A stretch of 64,000 nucleotides of DNA from Novosphingobium aquimarinum (GTDB lineage Bacteria; Pseudomonadota; Alphaproteobacteria; Sphingomonadales; Sphingomonadaceae), in contig NZ_WRPO01000013.1 in the NCBI RefSeq assembly GCF_009746585.1, positions 47,428-111,427 of the forward strand, written 5' to 3'. The position numbers and the translations under genes were made by a program. Of this stretch, positions 1 through 8,225 are shown piece after piece. The notes beneath the pieces are model-generated. The model ran no database searches and was not told the DNA's origin. It saw only the letters and a program-made list of their open reading frames with translations. The number at the start of each line of letters is the position of its first letter. Within the stretch, counting starts at the first letter, position 1.

Positions 1-1
1 C

Positions 2-634
2 AAGAAGGACCAGTTCCCCGACGCCTTTGCCTTCGAGTGCCTCAAGAAGGAGGCGTCGAGAAATAGCCCGGTGATCATCGTTTCGAACGATGGCGACTTT
101 GATGGCCCGGTCGGGTCTGCGAAGCATATTTCGCTGGTGAAGTCGTTGCCCGAACTGTTCGCGGCGCTTGGCCTCGAGATGGCCGCGCCGCAACTCGATC
201 CCTTCCTGGAGACGCAGGAGGAACAGATCGTCGACCTCGTCAGTCAGGAACTTACGAATTGGGGACTGCACAGTAGCGACGTCATGGATGCGGAGATCGA
301 CGAGATCACCGTCAATTCGGTCGAAGTGAAAAAACTCACCGCCTTCAAACCAAGTGAGGCAGGTAAATCAATCCTTGTGGTCGGCACGATCGAGGTCGCA
401 GCATTGGTGTCTTTCACTCATCCCAACTGGGATGAAGCGATGTATGATTCCGAGGACAAGGTGCTTATCCCGTTCGAGGATGAGAGCGGGGAGACCGAGA
501 TCGAGCTTACCATCGACGTCGCCATGTCGATCGCGGTCGACGAGGCAGGCAATCCCGAGGAGATTGAAGCCTTGCGGTTTCGCAACAGCGATTTTCAGTA
601 TGTGACGCTCTATCCACCCGACATGTACAAATAG
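2..634 (+). CDS. PIN-domain protein (DUF4935-like), 3' part
   Basis: The reading frame is open from base 2, so the gene begins before the window. The visible start is the end of a PIN-like nuclease domain: a Phe-Pro-Asp-Ala block (the conserved third acidic position) is followed about 20 residues later by a strand ending Ser-Asn-Asp-Gly-Asp-Phe. PIN domains of the DUF4935 type are metal-dependent RNases, often toxins or defence effectors. About 150 further residues, rich in Asp and Glu and predicted soluble, follow the PIN end and have no motif I recognise. The GTG at 71 is probably internal. The PIN assignment is fairly firm; the biological role is unknown. Confidence 0.65.
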   Translation, partial: KKDQFPDAFAFECLKKEASRNSPVIIVSNDGDFDGPVGSAKHISLVKSLPELFAALGLEMAAPQLDPFLETQEEQIVDLVSQELTNWGLHSSDVMDAEIDEITVNSVEVKKLTAFKPSEAGKSILVVGTIEVAALVSFTHPNWDEAMYDSEDKVLIPFEDESGETEIELTIDVAMSIAVDEAGNPEEIEALRFRNSDFQYVTLYPPDMYK

Positions 635-732
635 GGTCCGTGGATGAGACGATTCGAGGTCGAGAAGCAGTTCTGCGACATGGTCAGCCGGATCACATCG
701 TTCAGGTCGAGTCGGCGACTCTGTTTCGGGTA

Positions 733-802
733 GAAAAAAGCCGCCCACAAGGAGGCGGCTTGATAGTTGGGAGAGGATGCCTGAAAGGCCCGTCTCTTGT
801 GC
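733..802 (-). ncRNA. Candidate small RNA ending in an intrinsic terminator
   Basis: No ORF on the minus strand explains the terminator at 738-761. Just upstream on that strand there is a TATGAT-like -10 (809-814), and a perfect 13-bp palindrome (827-839, arms TGCGAA/TTCGCA) lies near the expected -35. A transcript starting near 802 would be about 70 nt. It would carry two C-rich single-stranded stretches, UCCUCUCCC and UCCUU in the terminator loop, both able to pair with Shine-Dalgarno sequences, as alphaproteobacterial sRNA loops do. This is inference from signals only. Confidence 0.3.
738..761 (-). terminator. Rho-independent terminator
   Basis: Eight-bp perfect stem (738-745 with 754-761) and an 8-nt loop, followed on the minus strand by a run of six U residues (the A run at 734-739). 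It points away from the HU gene and cannot serve the upstream plus-strand PIN gene, which would have no U tract on its side. Confidence 0.7.
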
Positions 803-1009
803 ATTGCATCATAGAATATTGCAACTGCGAAATTCGCAACTATGGACACGCCTGATACCGGCGTTTGCCACTAGGTGCCGGCAAAAACTATCGCTCATGG
901 CCTGTCCGGCCAATAAGCCGGAATCCTTCAATAAGGTCGAGCATTGAGATAGCGCCGCACGCTCCTCGCCACTATTAGAGGAATCCCGAAAAATTGCAGA
1001 AGGAACAGC

Positions 1010-1288
1010 ATGATGAACAATAGCGACCTTGCCGATCATCTCGCCGGTGCGACCGGGGCCACCAAGGCTGATGCCCGCAAGGCGGTCGATCTCGTCTTCG
1101 CCGCAATAGCTGACGCCGCCGCCAAAGGCGAAGAGGTGAGCCTCAACGGCTTCGGCAAGTTCAAGGTCAAGGACGTTCTCGCCCGCGAAGGCCGGAACCC
1201 GGCCACCGGCGAAACCATCAAGATCGCAGCGTCGAAAAAACTCTCCTTCAGCGTGGCGAAGGCCGTCAAGGACCGGCTCAACAGCTAA
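1010..1288 (+). CDS. hup: HU-family DNA-binding protein
   Basis: A 92-residue histone-like protein of normal length. It shows the HU signature: the N-terminal helical pair with a KADARKAVD helix, then a GFGKF strand and the DNA-clamping arm ending in GRNPATGE, followed by basic C-terminal strands. HU bends and compacts DNA and supports replication, transposition and recombination; plasmid-borne copies often act in plasmid maintenance or chromatin mimicry. An AGAAGGA ribosome binding site sits 5 nt before ATG 1010; ATG 1013 is an equally good start. The gene stands alone and is followed by a strong hairpin. Confidence 0.93.
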   Translation: MMNNSDLADHLAGATGATKADARKAVDLVFAAIADAAAKGEEVSLNGFGKFKVKDVLAREGRNPATGETIKIAASKKLSFSVAKAVKDRLNS

Positions 1289-1297
1289 AGCGGGCTT

Positions 1298-1327
1298 GAC
1301 GCCTCGATACCAAGAGATCGAGGCGTC
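1298..1327 (+). terminator. Hairpin after the HU gene
   Basis: Perfect 11-bp arms (1298-1308 and 1317-1327, GACGCCTCGAT and its complement) with an 8-nt loop, starting 10 nt after the HU stop codon. There is no clear U tract, so it may be a weak terminator or an mRNA-stabilising 3' hairpin. Confidence 0.5.
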
Positions 1328-1404
1328 CCCCTTCCCCGCAAGAGGCTTCCCGCAAGACCGCCACTCGCGGCTTTAATGATCGAACGACGCGATAATCTCC
1401 GGGA

Positions 1405-1710
1405 AGAACATTGCAACGGCCTGTATCGGCGAACGGCGTGACCTGCCTGGACCTGCTGACACGACAGATCGCCATCCATGTTCCAGCATTGCAGGATTGG
1501 TCGTTCGTAGCGGTCGATGTCGAGCTGGCGGTACATGACATTGCCCCTCGCGAGCAAGGTACGCAAATTCTCGCGGCTATCGTAGGGATTGTCCCGCACG
1601 CAGAGCAAGTGCTGAATTCGGGCACGTCGATACCGTAAAGCCGGGAGTGACCAAACGCCTCGCACCGGATTATAGTCGCCGTCGTAGATGTAGGGGCGGA
1701 TGCACGGCAC
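1405..1710 (-). pseudogene. Staphylococcal-nuclease-like (thermonuclease) gene, frameshifted
   Basis: Two overlapping minus-strand frames together rebuild an SNase-type domain. One frame gives PYIYDGD; a one-base shift continues with TIIRCEAFGHSRLYGIDVPE; a second shift returns to the first frame for NPYDSRENLRTLL, DIDRYERP and DLSCQQVQAGHAVRRY. These match the order of SNase motifs (DGDT, RL.GID.PE, DRYGR and the C-terminal GHA block). No single frame encodes the domain, so it is probably dead unless a sequencing error is involved. Exact ends are uncertain. Confidence 0.65.
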
Positions 1711-1805
1711 GGGCTTGGTCTGCGCGGTCGAGAAATGACCACATCCTGAGTCCTGAAGTAGTTTGCCGGTGCTCTAGCACCGACATTTGGTAACGAGTCT
1801 TTGCA

Positions 1806-2375
1806 ATGACTGTTGACAAAACACGTCCTCTATCTGTTGGCGCCATCGCGCAACGTAGCGGAGTCGCGGTTTCGACGATCCATTTCTACGAGGCGAAAGG
1901 CCTCATCAAGGGCGAGCGCACAGCCGGCAATCAAAGGCGGTATCCTCGATCCGTATTGAGACGGATCGCCATTATCAGAACCGCCCAATATGTCGGGCTT
2001 TCGCTCTCCGAACTAAAGGATTTTCTTGACCGGATTCCAGAGGGGCCGGTTACGTCAACGGATTGGCGTCGGCTCAGTGCCGAGTGGAGTACGCTATTGA
2101 ACGAGCGGATAGCTAGTCTCATGAGGCTGCGTGACCGCCTCGAAACCTGCATTGGATGCGGCTGTATGTCCCTCACCGACTGCCCCTTGCGAAACCCCGA
2201 AGACAGGTTGGGCGCAGTTGGGTCAGGCCCTCAGCTCCTCTTGGTGAATTTCGCTCGTGAACCTCGTGATGATGAAGATAGCCCCGTTCATTTTCGCACC
2301 AAACGTCGCTCCTTGGCGGCGGTCAAATCCACTCTTGACGTTAACCAAGACACAAAAGGGAACGATGACTCATAG
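1806..2375 (+). CDS. soxR: Redox-sensitive MerR-family activator SoxR
   Basis: A MerR-type winged HTH occupies residues 8-75 (SVGAIAQRSGVAVSTIHFYE), followed by the dimerisation helix and the [2Fe-2S] cluster motif C-I-G-C-G-C-x5-C near residues 116-126. SoxR senses redox-cycling compounds and superoxide through this cluster and activates stress genes from promoters with long spacers. At 189 residues it is longer than E. coli SoxR (about 154); the last 35 or so residues after the cluster are extra and charged. No soxS-like neighbour is present, so it probably controls efflux or redox genes elsewhere, as in most non-enteric bacteria. Confidence 0.92.
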   Translation: MTVDKTRPLSVGAIAQRSGVAVSTIHFYEAKGLIKGERTAGNQRRYPRSVLRRIAIIRTAQYVGLSLSELKDFLDRIPEGPVTSTDWRRLSAEWSTLLNERIASLMRLRDRLETCIGCGCMSLTDCPLRNPEDRLGAVGSGPQLLLVNFAREPRDDEDSPVHFRTKRRSLAAVKSTLDVNQDTKGNDDS

Positions 2376-2417
2376 CTTGGTGCCCTTCCCCGGTCGTTCG
2401 GGGCGGTGCTTCAAAAA

Positions 2418-3593
2418 TCATCCTTCCGGCATCACTCTTCGCATGAATGCATCGAACAGGGGCACGGTGAACGCTGTATCTCCATGCGCGGGACTATAGA
2501 GCATTCCTTTCGCGATCAGGCTGTTTCGCGTCGGCGCCACGCTTGAAACCTTCACGTGCAAGGCATCGGCAACATCTCCCGACCTGTGCGGTCCAGTGCC
2601 CAAAGTGGCCATGGCGCGCAGATAGCGCTTCTCGGCAGGGGTCAGACGATCGAACCGAACGCGGAAAAAGCTGGCGTCAAGTTCCGCGAGCGCGCTACGC
2701 GTTGCCGCCGCAACATCGTCTTGGGTGATCGGCGACGCCTCAGCTGCATCCCAGCTATGCTTTCCCCACTCCTGGAGGAAATAAGGGTAACCTTGGGTCT
2801 GCTCGCAGATCGCGTCCAACGCCGCATCATCGACAGCTTCGCCTTCCCGCTCGATTGGAAGCCGAATGGCATCGCGCGCGGCGTGATCATCGAGCGGTCC
2901 GACGGAGACGAACTCGAAAAGTCGCTCCGCATAGGACTTGGCCCGGCCCATCTGCCCAACGAGTTGCGGCAAGCCAGCGGCGATCATTGTAATGGGAAGC
3001 TGCTTCTGGCTGGCCCGGTGGAGCGCACTGATCAATGCGGCCAATTGCTCTTCAGGCACATATTGGAGCTCGTCGATGACGAGTACCACAGCTGACCCCT
3101 TCTCTCGCGCCGCCTCGCCGATTGCAACCAACAGATCGGCGAGATCAGCTTCAAGGTCGCCGCTGTCGGCCAGGCCCGGCTCGACGTCGAAATCGAGTCC
3201 CACTTCGAGATCGTCATATTTGACCTTGAGCTTTGCGAACCCGGCCAGCGCGCGAAGCGCGCGCTTAACGCCGTCCGAAGCTTGCTTCATGCGATCGAGC
3301 CTCAGCAGCGTCGCCCGAAGGGCAGGCACGAGGATGCCGGGGAGCGAACGGTTCTCGGGAGCCTCGATGGCGACGATAGCCATGCCCTCCCCCTCGGCTG
3401 CGTCACGCATCGTCGTGAGCAGAACGGTCTTGCCTACACCGCGCAGTCCATAGAGGACGCTCGGGCGTGCCGCGCGCCCCGCGCGGATTCGGTCGAGCGC
3501 GACCGCGTTGCGTTCAAGCAACGCATCTCGCCCCGCCAACTCTGGAGGGCGAGTGCCGGCGCCAGGCGCGAAGGGGTTACGACGAGCATCCAT
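2418..3593 (-). CDS. AAA-type ATPase (Orc1/Cdc6-like, AAA_16 group)
   Basis: 391-residue soluble P-loop ATPase. Walker A is GLRGVGKT near residues 49-56 and Walker B is VVLVIDELQ near 173. A C-terminal winged-helix-like part begins around RYLRAMATLG. Such proteins resemble Orc1/Cdc6 or STAND ATPases and are common on mobile elements; the job of this one cannot be read from sequence. The ATG lies inside one arm of an inverted repeat (3592-3645). A TTTACA-17-CATAAC promoter sits so close that the transcript would be nearly leaderless, suggesting self-repression. It is convergent with soxR. Confidence 0.75.
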   Translation of the reverse strand: MDARRNPFAPGAGTRPPELAGRDALLERNAVALDRIRAGRAARPSVLYGLRGVGKTVLLTTMRDAAEGEGMAIVAIEAPENRSLPGILVPALRATLLRLDRMKQASDGVKRALRALAGFAKLKVKYDDLEVGLDFDVEPGLADSGDLEADLADLLVAIGEAAREKGSAVVLVIDELQYVPEEQLAALISALHRASQKQLPITMIAAGLPQLVGQMGRAKSYAERLFEFVSVGPLDDHAARDAIRLPIEREGEAVDDAALDAICEQTQGYPYFLQEWGKHSWDAAEASPITQDDVAAATRSALAELDASFFRVRFDRLTPAEKRYLRAMATLGTGPHRSGDVADALHVKVSSVAPTRNSLIAKGMLYSPAHGDTAFTVPLFDAFMRRVMPEG

Positions 3594-3645
3594 AGCGAGG
3601 TTATGGTGGTTTATCGTTTTTTTGTAAACTTGATAATCTCGCTAT
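3592..3645. promoter_or_regulatory. Inverted repeat over the ATPase start and promoter
   Basis: Thirteen-bp arms with one mismatch (ATAGCGAGGTTAT at 3592-3604; ATAATCTCGCTAT at 3633-3645) are separated by 28 bp containing a T7 run. One arm includes the ATG of the minus-strand ATPase and the other lies upstream of its likely -35. This is a typical arrangement for an autoregulatory operator. The binding protein is unknown. Confidence 0.45.
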
Positions 3646-3708
3646 AAGTCGCGTCTCAAGGGTTGCGGAAAAGCGCCCCAACCGCTATTCTCCGTCACAG
3701 GAGAAAGC

Positions 3709-3918
3709 ATGCGCTTCCCAAAATTCGACCTCGACACATATAATCGAACGAAGGATTTGTCCGGCGGTCCCATCTACGCGATTGTCGAGGAAGAGATTCC
3801 TGAGATCGAAATGATCACCGACGAAAACGGGAACCCCACTCGTGGCGGTCTAATAGGCTACGCCCTCGCCTACGTTTGCATGGCCGGCCTCGTGGGAGCG
3901 ATGTTCTACATCCTCTAA
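3709..3918 (+). CDS. Small single-pass membrane protein
   Basis: 69 residues preceded by a strong AGGAGAAAGC ribosome binding site. The first 45 residues are soluble and acidic (EEEIPEIEMITDENG); residues 47-69 form one hydrophobic segment (GYALAYVCMAGLVGAMFYIL) ending at the C-terminus, giving a tail-anchored layout. It ends 4 nt from the traG stop codon and is convergent with the tra operon. No family recognised. Confidence 0.6.
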   Translation: MRFPKFDLDTYNRTKDLSGGPIYAIVEEEIPEIEMITDENGNPTRGGLIGYALAYVCMAGLVGAMFYIL

Positions 3919-3921
3919 GCT

Positions 3922-6729
3922 CTATTCGCGAAGCTTGGGGTCTTGGAAGAATCCGCGATCGTGGTCGCGGTTCACCTCCTGCTCAAGATCAGCGGCCCCT
4001 TGAACCCGCTGCCCTCGCATCGTCTGCGCCGCAGCGCGGTCGCCCCCCAGCTCTGCCTTGCCGGCCTCGATGATCGCAGCGGCGCCGACATCCCCGCCGC
4101 CGCCAGGACCGGCGGGCAGCCGCCCAGGACCATGCGGCCGGTAGGAGGCCCTGACATCCGCCTCGTTCCCCACGCTCGGCCGATTGACATCGACCAGGTC
4201 CGGATCGTGGAGGCGCCCCGCAATCTCCGCCCGGATGCCATCCTGCTTGTCATGCATCCAGCGCGTGATCATCTCCTGGCGCACAAGCCGCTGCTGGTCT
4301 GTGAGATCGGTTGCCCAAAGCTCGGGCGCGTCAAGCCCCGGATTTTCGACCTGTTGGCGGCGATACCATTGCGCAAGATCCTGGCTCAGATTCTCGCTGA
4401 GCTGCATGCCATGCGTCTCGGCATAGCTGGCGTCGCGTGACAGCTGCTGGGAAAGCTCCTCAAGGCGCCGGGCCGTCTCAGAGTACGACTTTGCCAGCGC
4501 CAGAGAATCCTCCGTACTCGCCGACGCCGATGATGTGGCGGATGCCCGGCTGAAGCTACCGCTGCGCGAATAGGTCCCATCGGACATCGAGGCGCCGCTT
4601 CCGCTCGAATGTTCGTCACGCACGCCACTCGAGGATGTGTTGGCGCTGTCGCTGCCGCGGGTTTCGTCAGTCGCATGCCTTAGCGCATCTGTCTGAGACC
4701 CTGATTTCGATACGCTGCCGCCAATGCCGGGAAGGCGGCCCAAAATTCCTCCGCGACCGCCCGACCCTCCAGCCGTCTGCCGTCCCGTTCCTGCGGACAC
4801 CACCCCGGAGATCTGGTCGCTCGTCTGCGCCTGACGATCATGGCCCTGAGATATTCGCTGACCTTGAGAGATCGTATCCCGTTCCTCCAGACCCTGCGTG
4901 CTGCTCCCGGTCCGCCGGTCGAATTGATCGACGGACGTGTTCGCCTGCCGGCCGCTGCTCGAATCCCAGCCGGACGACCGCTCGGTCGAGGTGCCGAATG
5001 CACTGCGGTTGGCATGCGTAGCGGTCAGGACCTCGGCCGCGGCATTCTCATAAGCCTGCGACTGTCGGTGCGCCTCGCTCGCCATCTCCCGCCATTCCGC
5101 GACCGACCCGGTCGTCATGGTAGGGGTGAAGCCGAGGCGCGAAATGGCCCCCGACGTGTCGAAGACGTCCTGACCATTGCCAAAGCCGTTGATCATCGCG
5201 CCATTATCCTGGCGCCAGCCCATGCTCGGGGCGCCGCTCATATAGCTCGGCGCCGTGGTCCACTGATCGGCCTGCCGCATATTCGAAGTCGAGTTCGCCC
5301 AGCTCACATTGCCATAGGAGTAGTTTCCGGTGGTCTGCTCGAGCGCGGCGGCCTCCGCCGCGTTCTGCGCCGGCGCCAGCATCGACATGGACTGGCCAGC
5401 AATCGACATCGCGCCGCGAGCAAGACCGGCCGCGAGGAAAGGCACGCTCATCAGCATGAAGCCGGCGATCGTCGCCGTCTCGCCGTTGACCGCGCCGATG
5501 CCGGCATAACTTCCAAGCGTCACGCCTCCCCCGGCCACGCCGTTCGCCGCGGATTCCGCCCTTGTCATGCAGATCATGTGGAGGATGACATAGAGCGGGC
5601 CCCAGGCAGCCAGGTAGAAGAAGCCCATGGCATAGCCCTTGAGCGTGCCAACCCCCGTCTGGGGCATGAGGAACAGCGGGAAGATGACTGGGAACATCGC
5701 GAAGAAGACGACGGTCAGGACGATGTTGAGGATCGGCACCCAGGCCATCGCCTGCTGGGCAATCGAATTATAGGTGTTGCGCGCCTGGATGTCGGCGCGC
5801 GTCTGGGCGAAGGTGTCTATCGCGGCCGCGCCTGCCCCACCAGCCATGCTGTTGCGTGCTTGCATGAAGGCGTTGATCGCTGTGTTCTGCCGCATCGTTT
5901 CGGTGAAATTGCTCCCCGATCCGGTGAACGCCGTGTTCGCGATCGGCACGTCATGCTTGAGCTTGTCGGCGGCCAGGGCGTTGCTGAGCCTGGGATAGAC
6001 CTCCTTACCCCAGATCGGAGCATTGGCCTCGATCATCGGCGCCCATTGCGCGTCGAGCGCCTGGTAGGCCTGGCGGCAGGTGATGATGAAGTTCTGAACG
6101 GTGCCGTCGCCCTGGCGCTCCAGCCATTCCTGCGAGCGCGCTTCCGAGCCCGGCCCGATCGCGGCCCACAGGTCGGGCGCCTTGGCGAGGTTCGTGAGCG
6201 ACTTCTGATAGAGCATCACGTCGCCGAACACGCAGTTCTTGAAATGGTTTTCGAGGTTGGTCGAGAACTCCGCGTCGCGAACAACGAAATTGCGGGTCGC
6301 GTCGAACAGGCGCGCGCCATAGACCATGCCATTGCTCGAATAATTGAGCTCGCTGGGCATGACGAACACCGTCTCGGCCGTCCGCGTCAGCCAATCCCCG
6401 ACCTGCGTCGTAAAGCTCGCCAGCACACCCAGGCCCATCGGCACATTGTCGATAGTCGATGGCGCGAGGCTCGGGTTGATCCGGTCGGTCACCTTGATGC
6501 TCACCGTGGGCACCATCAGGCAAAGATAGATCGCCGTCGCCTGGAGGAACCAGTTCATCCACGCCTTGTAGTTAAGCGTGAAGGCGACAACGAGCAGCGA
6601 GTAGATGAGGCCCATCACCATCACGACCCGCAGGAGCGAGCGGTAGCCCCCTCCCCCTGACCAGGCAGCGACGGCGTTGAACACGTTTACGAGATACTCG
6701 CCGCCCCCGACCGTGAAGACCTCCAGCAT
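3922..6729 (-). CDS. traG: Conjugative transfer protein TraG (mating-pair stabilisation)
   Basis: 935-residue inner-membrane protein, last gene of the tra operon. The N-terminal half has several hydrophobic helices (residues 32-75 and about 325-460) typical of the TraG_N domain, which assembles with TraN and TraH for pilus assembly and mating-pair stabilisation. The long C-terminal half is periplasmic in F TraG and here is rich in Ser, Gly and Gln (about 560-800), then helical. F TraG also contributes to entry exclusion through this part. Codon use matches the neighbouring tra genes. A long plus-strand frame opposite it is a GC-driven shadow. Confidence 0.93.
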   Translation of the reverse strand: MLEVFTVGGGEYLVNVFNAVAAWSGGGGYRSLLRVVMVMGLIYSLLVVAFTLNYKAWMNWFLQATAIYLCLMVPTVSIKVTDRINPSLAPSTIDNVPMGLGVLASFTTQVGDWLTRTAETVFVMPSELNYSSNGMVYGARLFDATRNFVVRDAEFSTNLENHFKNCVFGDVMLYQKSLTNLAKAPDLWAAIGPGSEARSQEWLERQGDGTVQNFIITCRQAYQALDAQWAPMIEANAPIWGKEVYPRLSNALAADKLKHDVPIANTAFTGSGSNFTETMRQNTAINAFMQARNSMAGGAGAAAIDTFAQTRADIQARNTYNSIAQQAMAWVPILNIVLTVVFFAMFPVIFPLFLMPQTGVGTLKGYAMGFFYLAAWGPLYVILHMICMTRAESAANGVAGGGVTLGSYAGIGAVNGETATIAGFMLMSVPFLAAGLARGAMSIAGQSMSMLAPAQNAAEAAALEQTTGNYSYGNVSWANSTSNMRQADQWTTAPSYMSGAPSMGWRQDNGAMINGFGNGQDVFDTSGAISRLGFTPTMTTGSVAEWREMASEAHRQSQAYENAAAEVLTATHANRSAFGTSTERSSGWDSSSGRQANTSVDQFDRRTGSSTQGLEERDTISQGQRISQGHDRQAQTSDQISGVVSAGTGRQTAGGSGGRGGILGRLPGIGGSVSKSGSQTDALRHATDETRGSDSANTSSSGVRDEHSSGSGASMSDGTYSRSGSFSRASATSSASASTEDSLALAKSYSETARRLEELSQQLSRDASYAETHGMQLSENLSQDLAQWYRRQQVENPGLDAPELWATDLTDQQRLVRQEMITRWMHDKQDGIRAEIAGRLHDPDLVDVNRPSVGNEADVRASYRPHGPGRLPAGPGGGGDVGAAAIIEAGKAELGGDRAAAQTMRGQRVQGAADLEQEVNRDHDRGFFQDPKLRE

Positions 6730-6758
6730 CGACGCGCTCCCGCTTCAGTTCAGCCGCA

Positions 6759-8225
6759 CTAATTCAGACCTTGGGCGTTCAGCCCGCGCGAGAAGTTGAG
6801 CGCGGACGCCATCCCCGGCGTCATCGAGTTCTGCAGGGTAGACTCCAGCATGATGCTGCGGTTGATGATCTGCATCGTCACCTGCAGTTTGTTGTTGAGA
6901 CGGACATCCCGCTGGCTGAACTTGGCGCGCGTGGCCGCGATCTGTTGCTTCCACTGCGTCGCGGTCTCCTGGTCGAAGGTCTGGTAGTGAACCTTCGCCT
7001 GCTCGACCCGGTCCAGCATATTGTCGAGCATGGCAGAGAGCAGGTCGACGGCCACAATCTCGGACAGCGTCTGGATCTCGCCGTCGGTCAGCGCATAGTG
7101 GGCATAGGCCTGCACGGCGAGGATCTTGTAGATCGGCACGGTCGCGAGGTTGAGGAGCTGCTTTTCGGCGGCGTTGAGCGGCGTGTCCGACCGGATCTTG
7201 TCGCTCATCGACTTGATCATCGTGGCGATCCGCGGGCGCAGCGCCGACGATGCCGGGACCGACAGGGTCTGTTCGCCGACATCGTAGCAATTCTCGTCGT
7301 TGCACTTCAGCATCTTGACCGGCGGCGCGTCCGCCGTGCCGTCGAGCAGCGCAGTGACGACGGCGTCTTCCGCCGGACCGAACATCACCACCTTGCCGCC
7401 AACGCTCGGGTCCGTCGACGGCGTCGTCACGACCGTACCAACGAGCGTCATGATATATTCGGAGAAGGACTGGTCGAACGCCCCGAACTTGGCGGACTTC
7501 TTCAGCGCCTCCCAGGTATAGTTGTGCGGTTCGCCGACCAGCTGGTCCTTCATCGACGCATCGGTGTTCCCGGCGATTGTCGAATCCCGCCGATTGCCGT
7601 TGTTGCAGCCCTGACGCGAGGCGGCCCAGTCGGAAAAGACGCCCTGGCTGTTGCCGACCGCCTCGCAAATGGTCGCCCGGGTCGAATCCATCTGGGGCCA
7701 GATTCCGCCGACCAGCGCCTGAGCGGTCTCGCAGCTGGAGATGTTCATCTGGTTGAGGAGCTGCGCCTTCTGGCTGAACTCGTCCATGACCTTACCGATC
7801 TCGGGCGAGACGGAATCGATGGCCAGCTTGAAGGCGAACCCAAGCGCGTTGTTGGCCGTCGCCTTCAGCATCGCCACGATCTCGGACGCATTGATGAAGG
7901 AGAAGCTTCCAGAAAACAGGTCGATGCCGCCGCAGCCCGCACGGGCGCTCGGAAGCTGAAGATTGAACGGCTGCACGCTCTTCTGCGGGAAACGCGTCCA
8001 GACATTGCCGAGAGAGTAATAGCCGGCCGACTGACCCTGATAGGCCGAGGGGCCGGTCACGTTGGCAGCGCCGCCCGCGTCGGAGAAGAAGTTGTTCATC
8101 TCGGACGCGACGTCGGCGCGCGCGACCCCGACGATGGAAAAATTGAGCGCGGCCATCATGGCCATCGAGCCGGCGGCCGAGCGGAAGAAGCGGCGGGCGC
8201 GCCCTTTGCGATGATCCTGTCCCAT
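6759..8225 (-). CDS. traH: Conjugative pilus assembly protein TraH
   Basis: 488 residues, normal for TraH. A signal peptide (hydrophobic stretch ending around GVARA, residue 37) is followed by the conserved N-terminal region (YYSLGNVWTRFPQ), a Cys-Gly-Gly-Ile-Asp segment and a coiled-coil-prone C-terminal part. In F-type systems TraH is a periplasmic or outer-membrane-associated protein needed for pilus extension and works with TraF, TraU and TrbB. Its ATG overlaps the traF stop as TGATG, indicating translational coupling. Confidence 0.93.
   Translation of the reverse strand: MGQDHRKGRARRFFRSAAGSMAMMAALNFSIVGVARADVASEMNNFFSDAGGAANVTGPSAYQGQSAGYYSLGNVWTRFPQKSVQPFNLQLPSARAGCGGIDLFSGSFSFINASEIVAMLKATANNALGFAFKLAIDSVSPEIGKVMDEFSQKAQLLNQMNISSCETAQALVGGIWPQMDSTRATICEAVGNSQGVFSDWAASRQGCNNGNRRDSTIAGNTDASMKDQLVGEPHNYTWEALKKSAKFGAFDQSFSEYIMTLVGTVVTTPSTDPSVGGKVVMFGPAEDAVVTALLDGTADAPPVKMLKCNDENCYDVGEQTLSVPASSALRPRIATMIKSMSDKIRSDTPLNAAEKQLLNLATVPIYKILAVQAYAHYALTDGEIQTLSEIVAVDLLSAMLDNMLDRVEQAKVHYQTFDQETATQWKQQIAATRAKFSQRDVRLNNKLQVTMQIINRSIMLESTLQNSMTPGMASALNFSRGLNAQGLN

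Noticed and set aside
4840..6660. Plus-strand open frame of 606 codons opposite traG
   Set aside because: It is a mirror frame of a GC-rich gene: composition is dominated by Arg, Gly, Ala and His, no domain is visible, and TraG on the other strand is clearly conserved.
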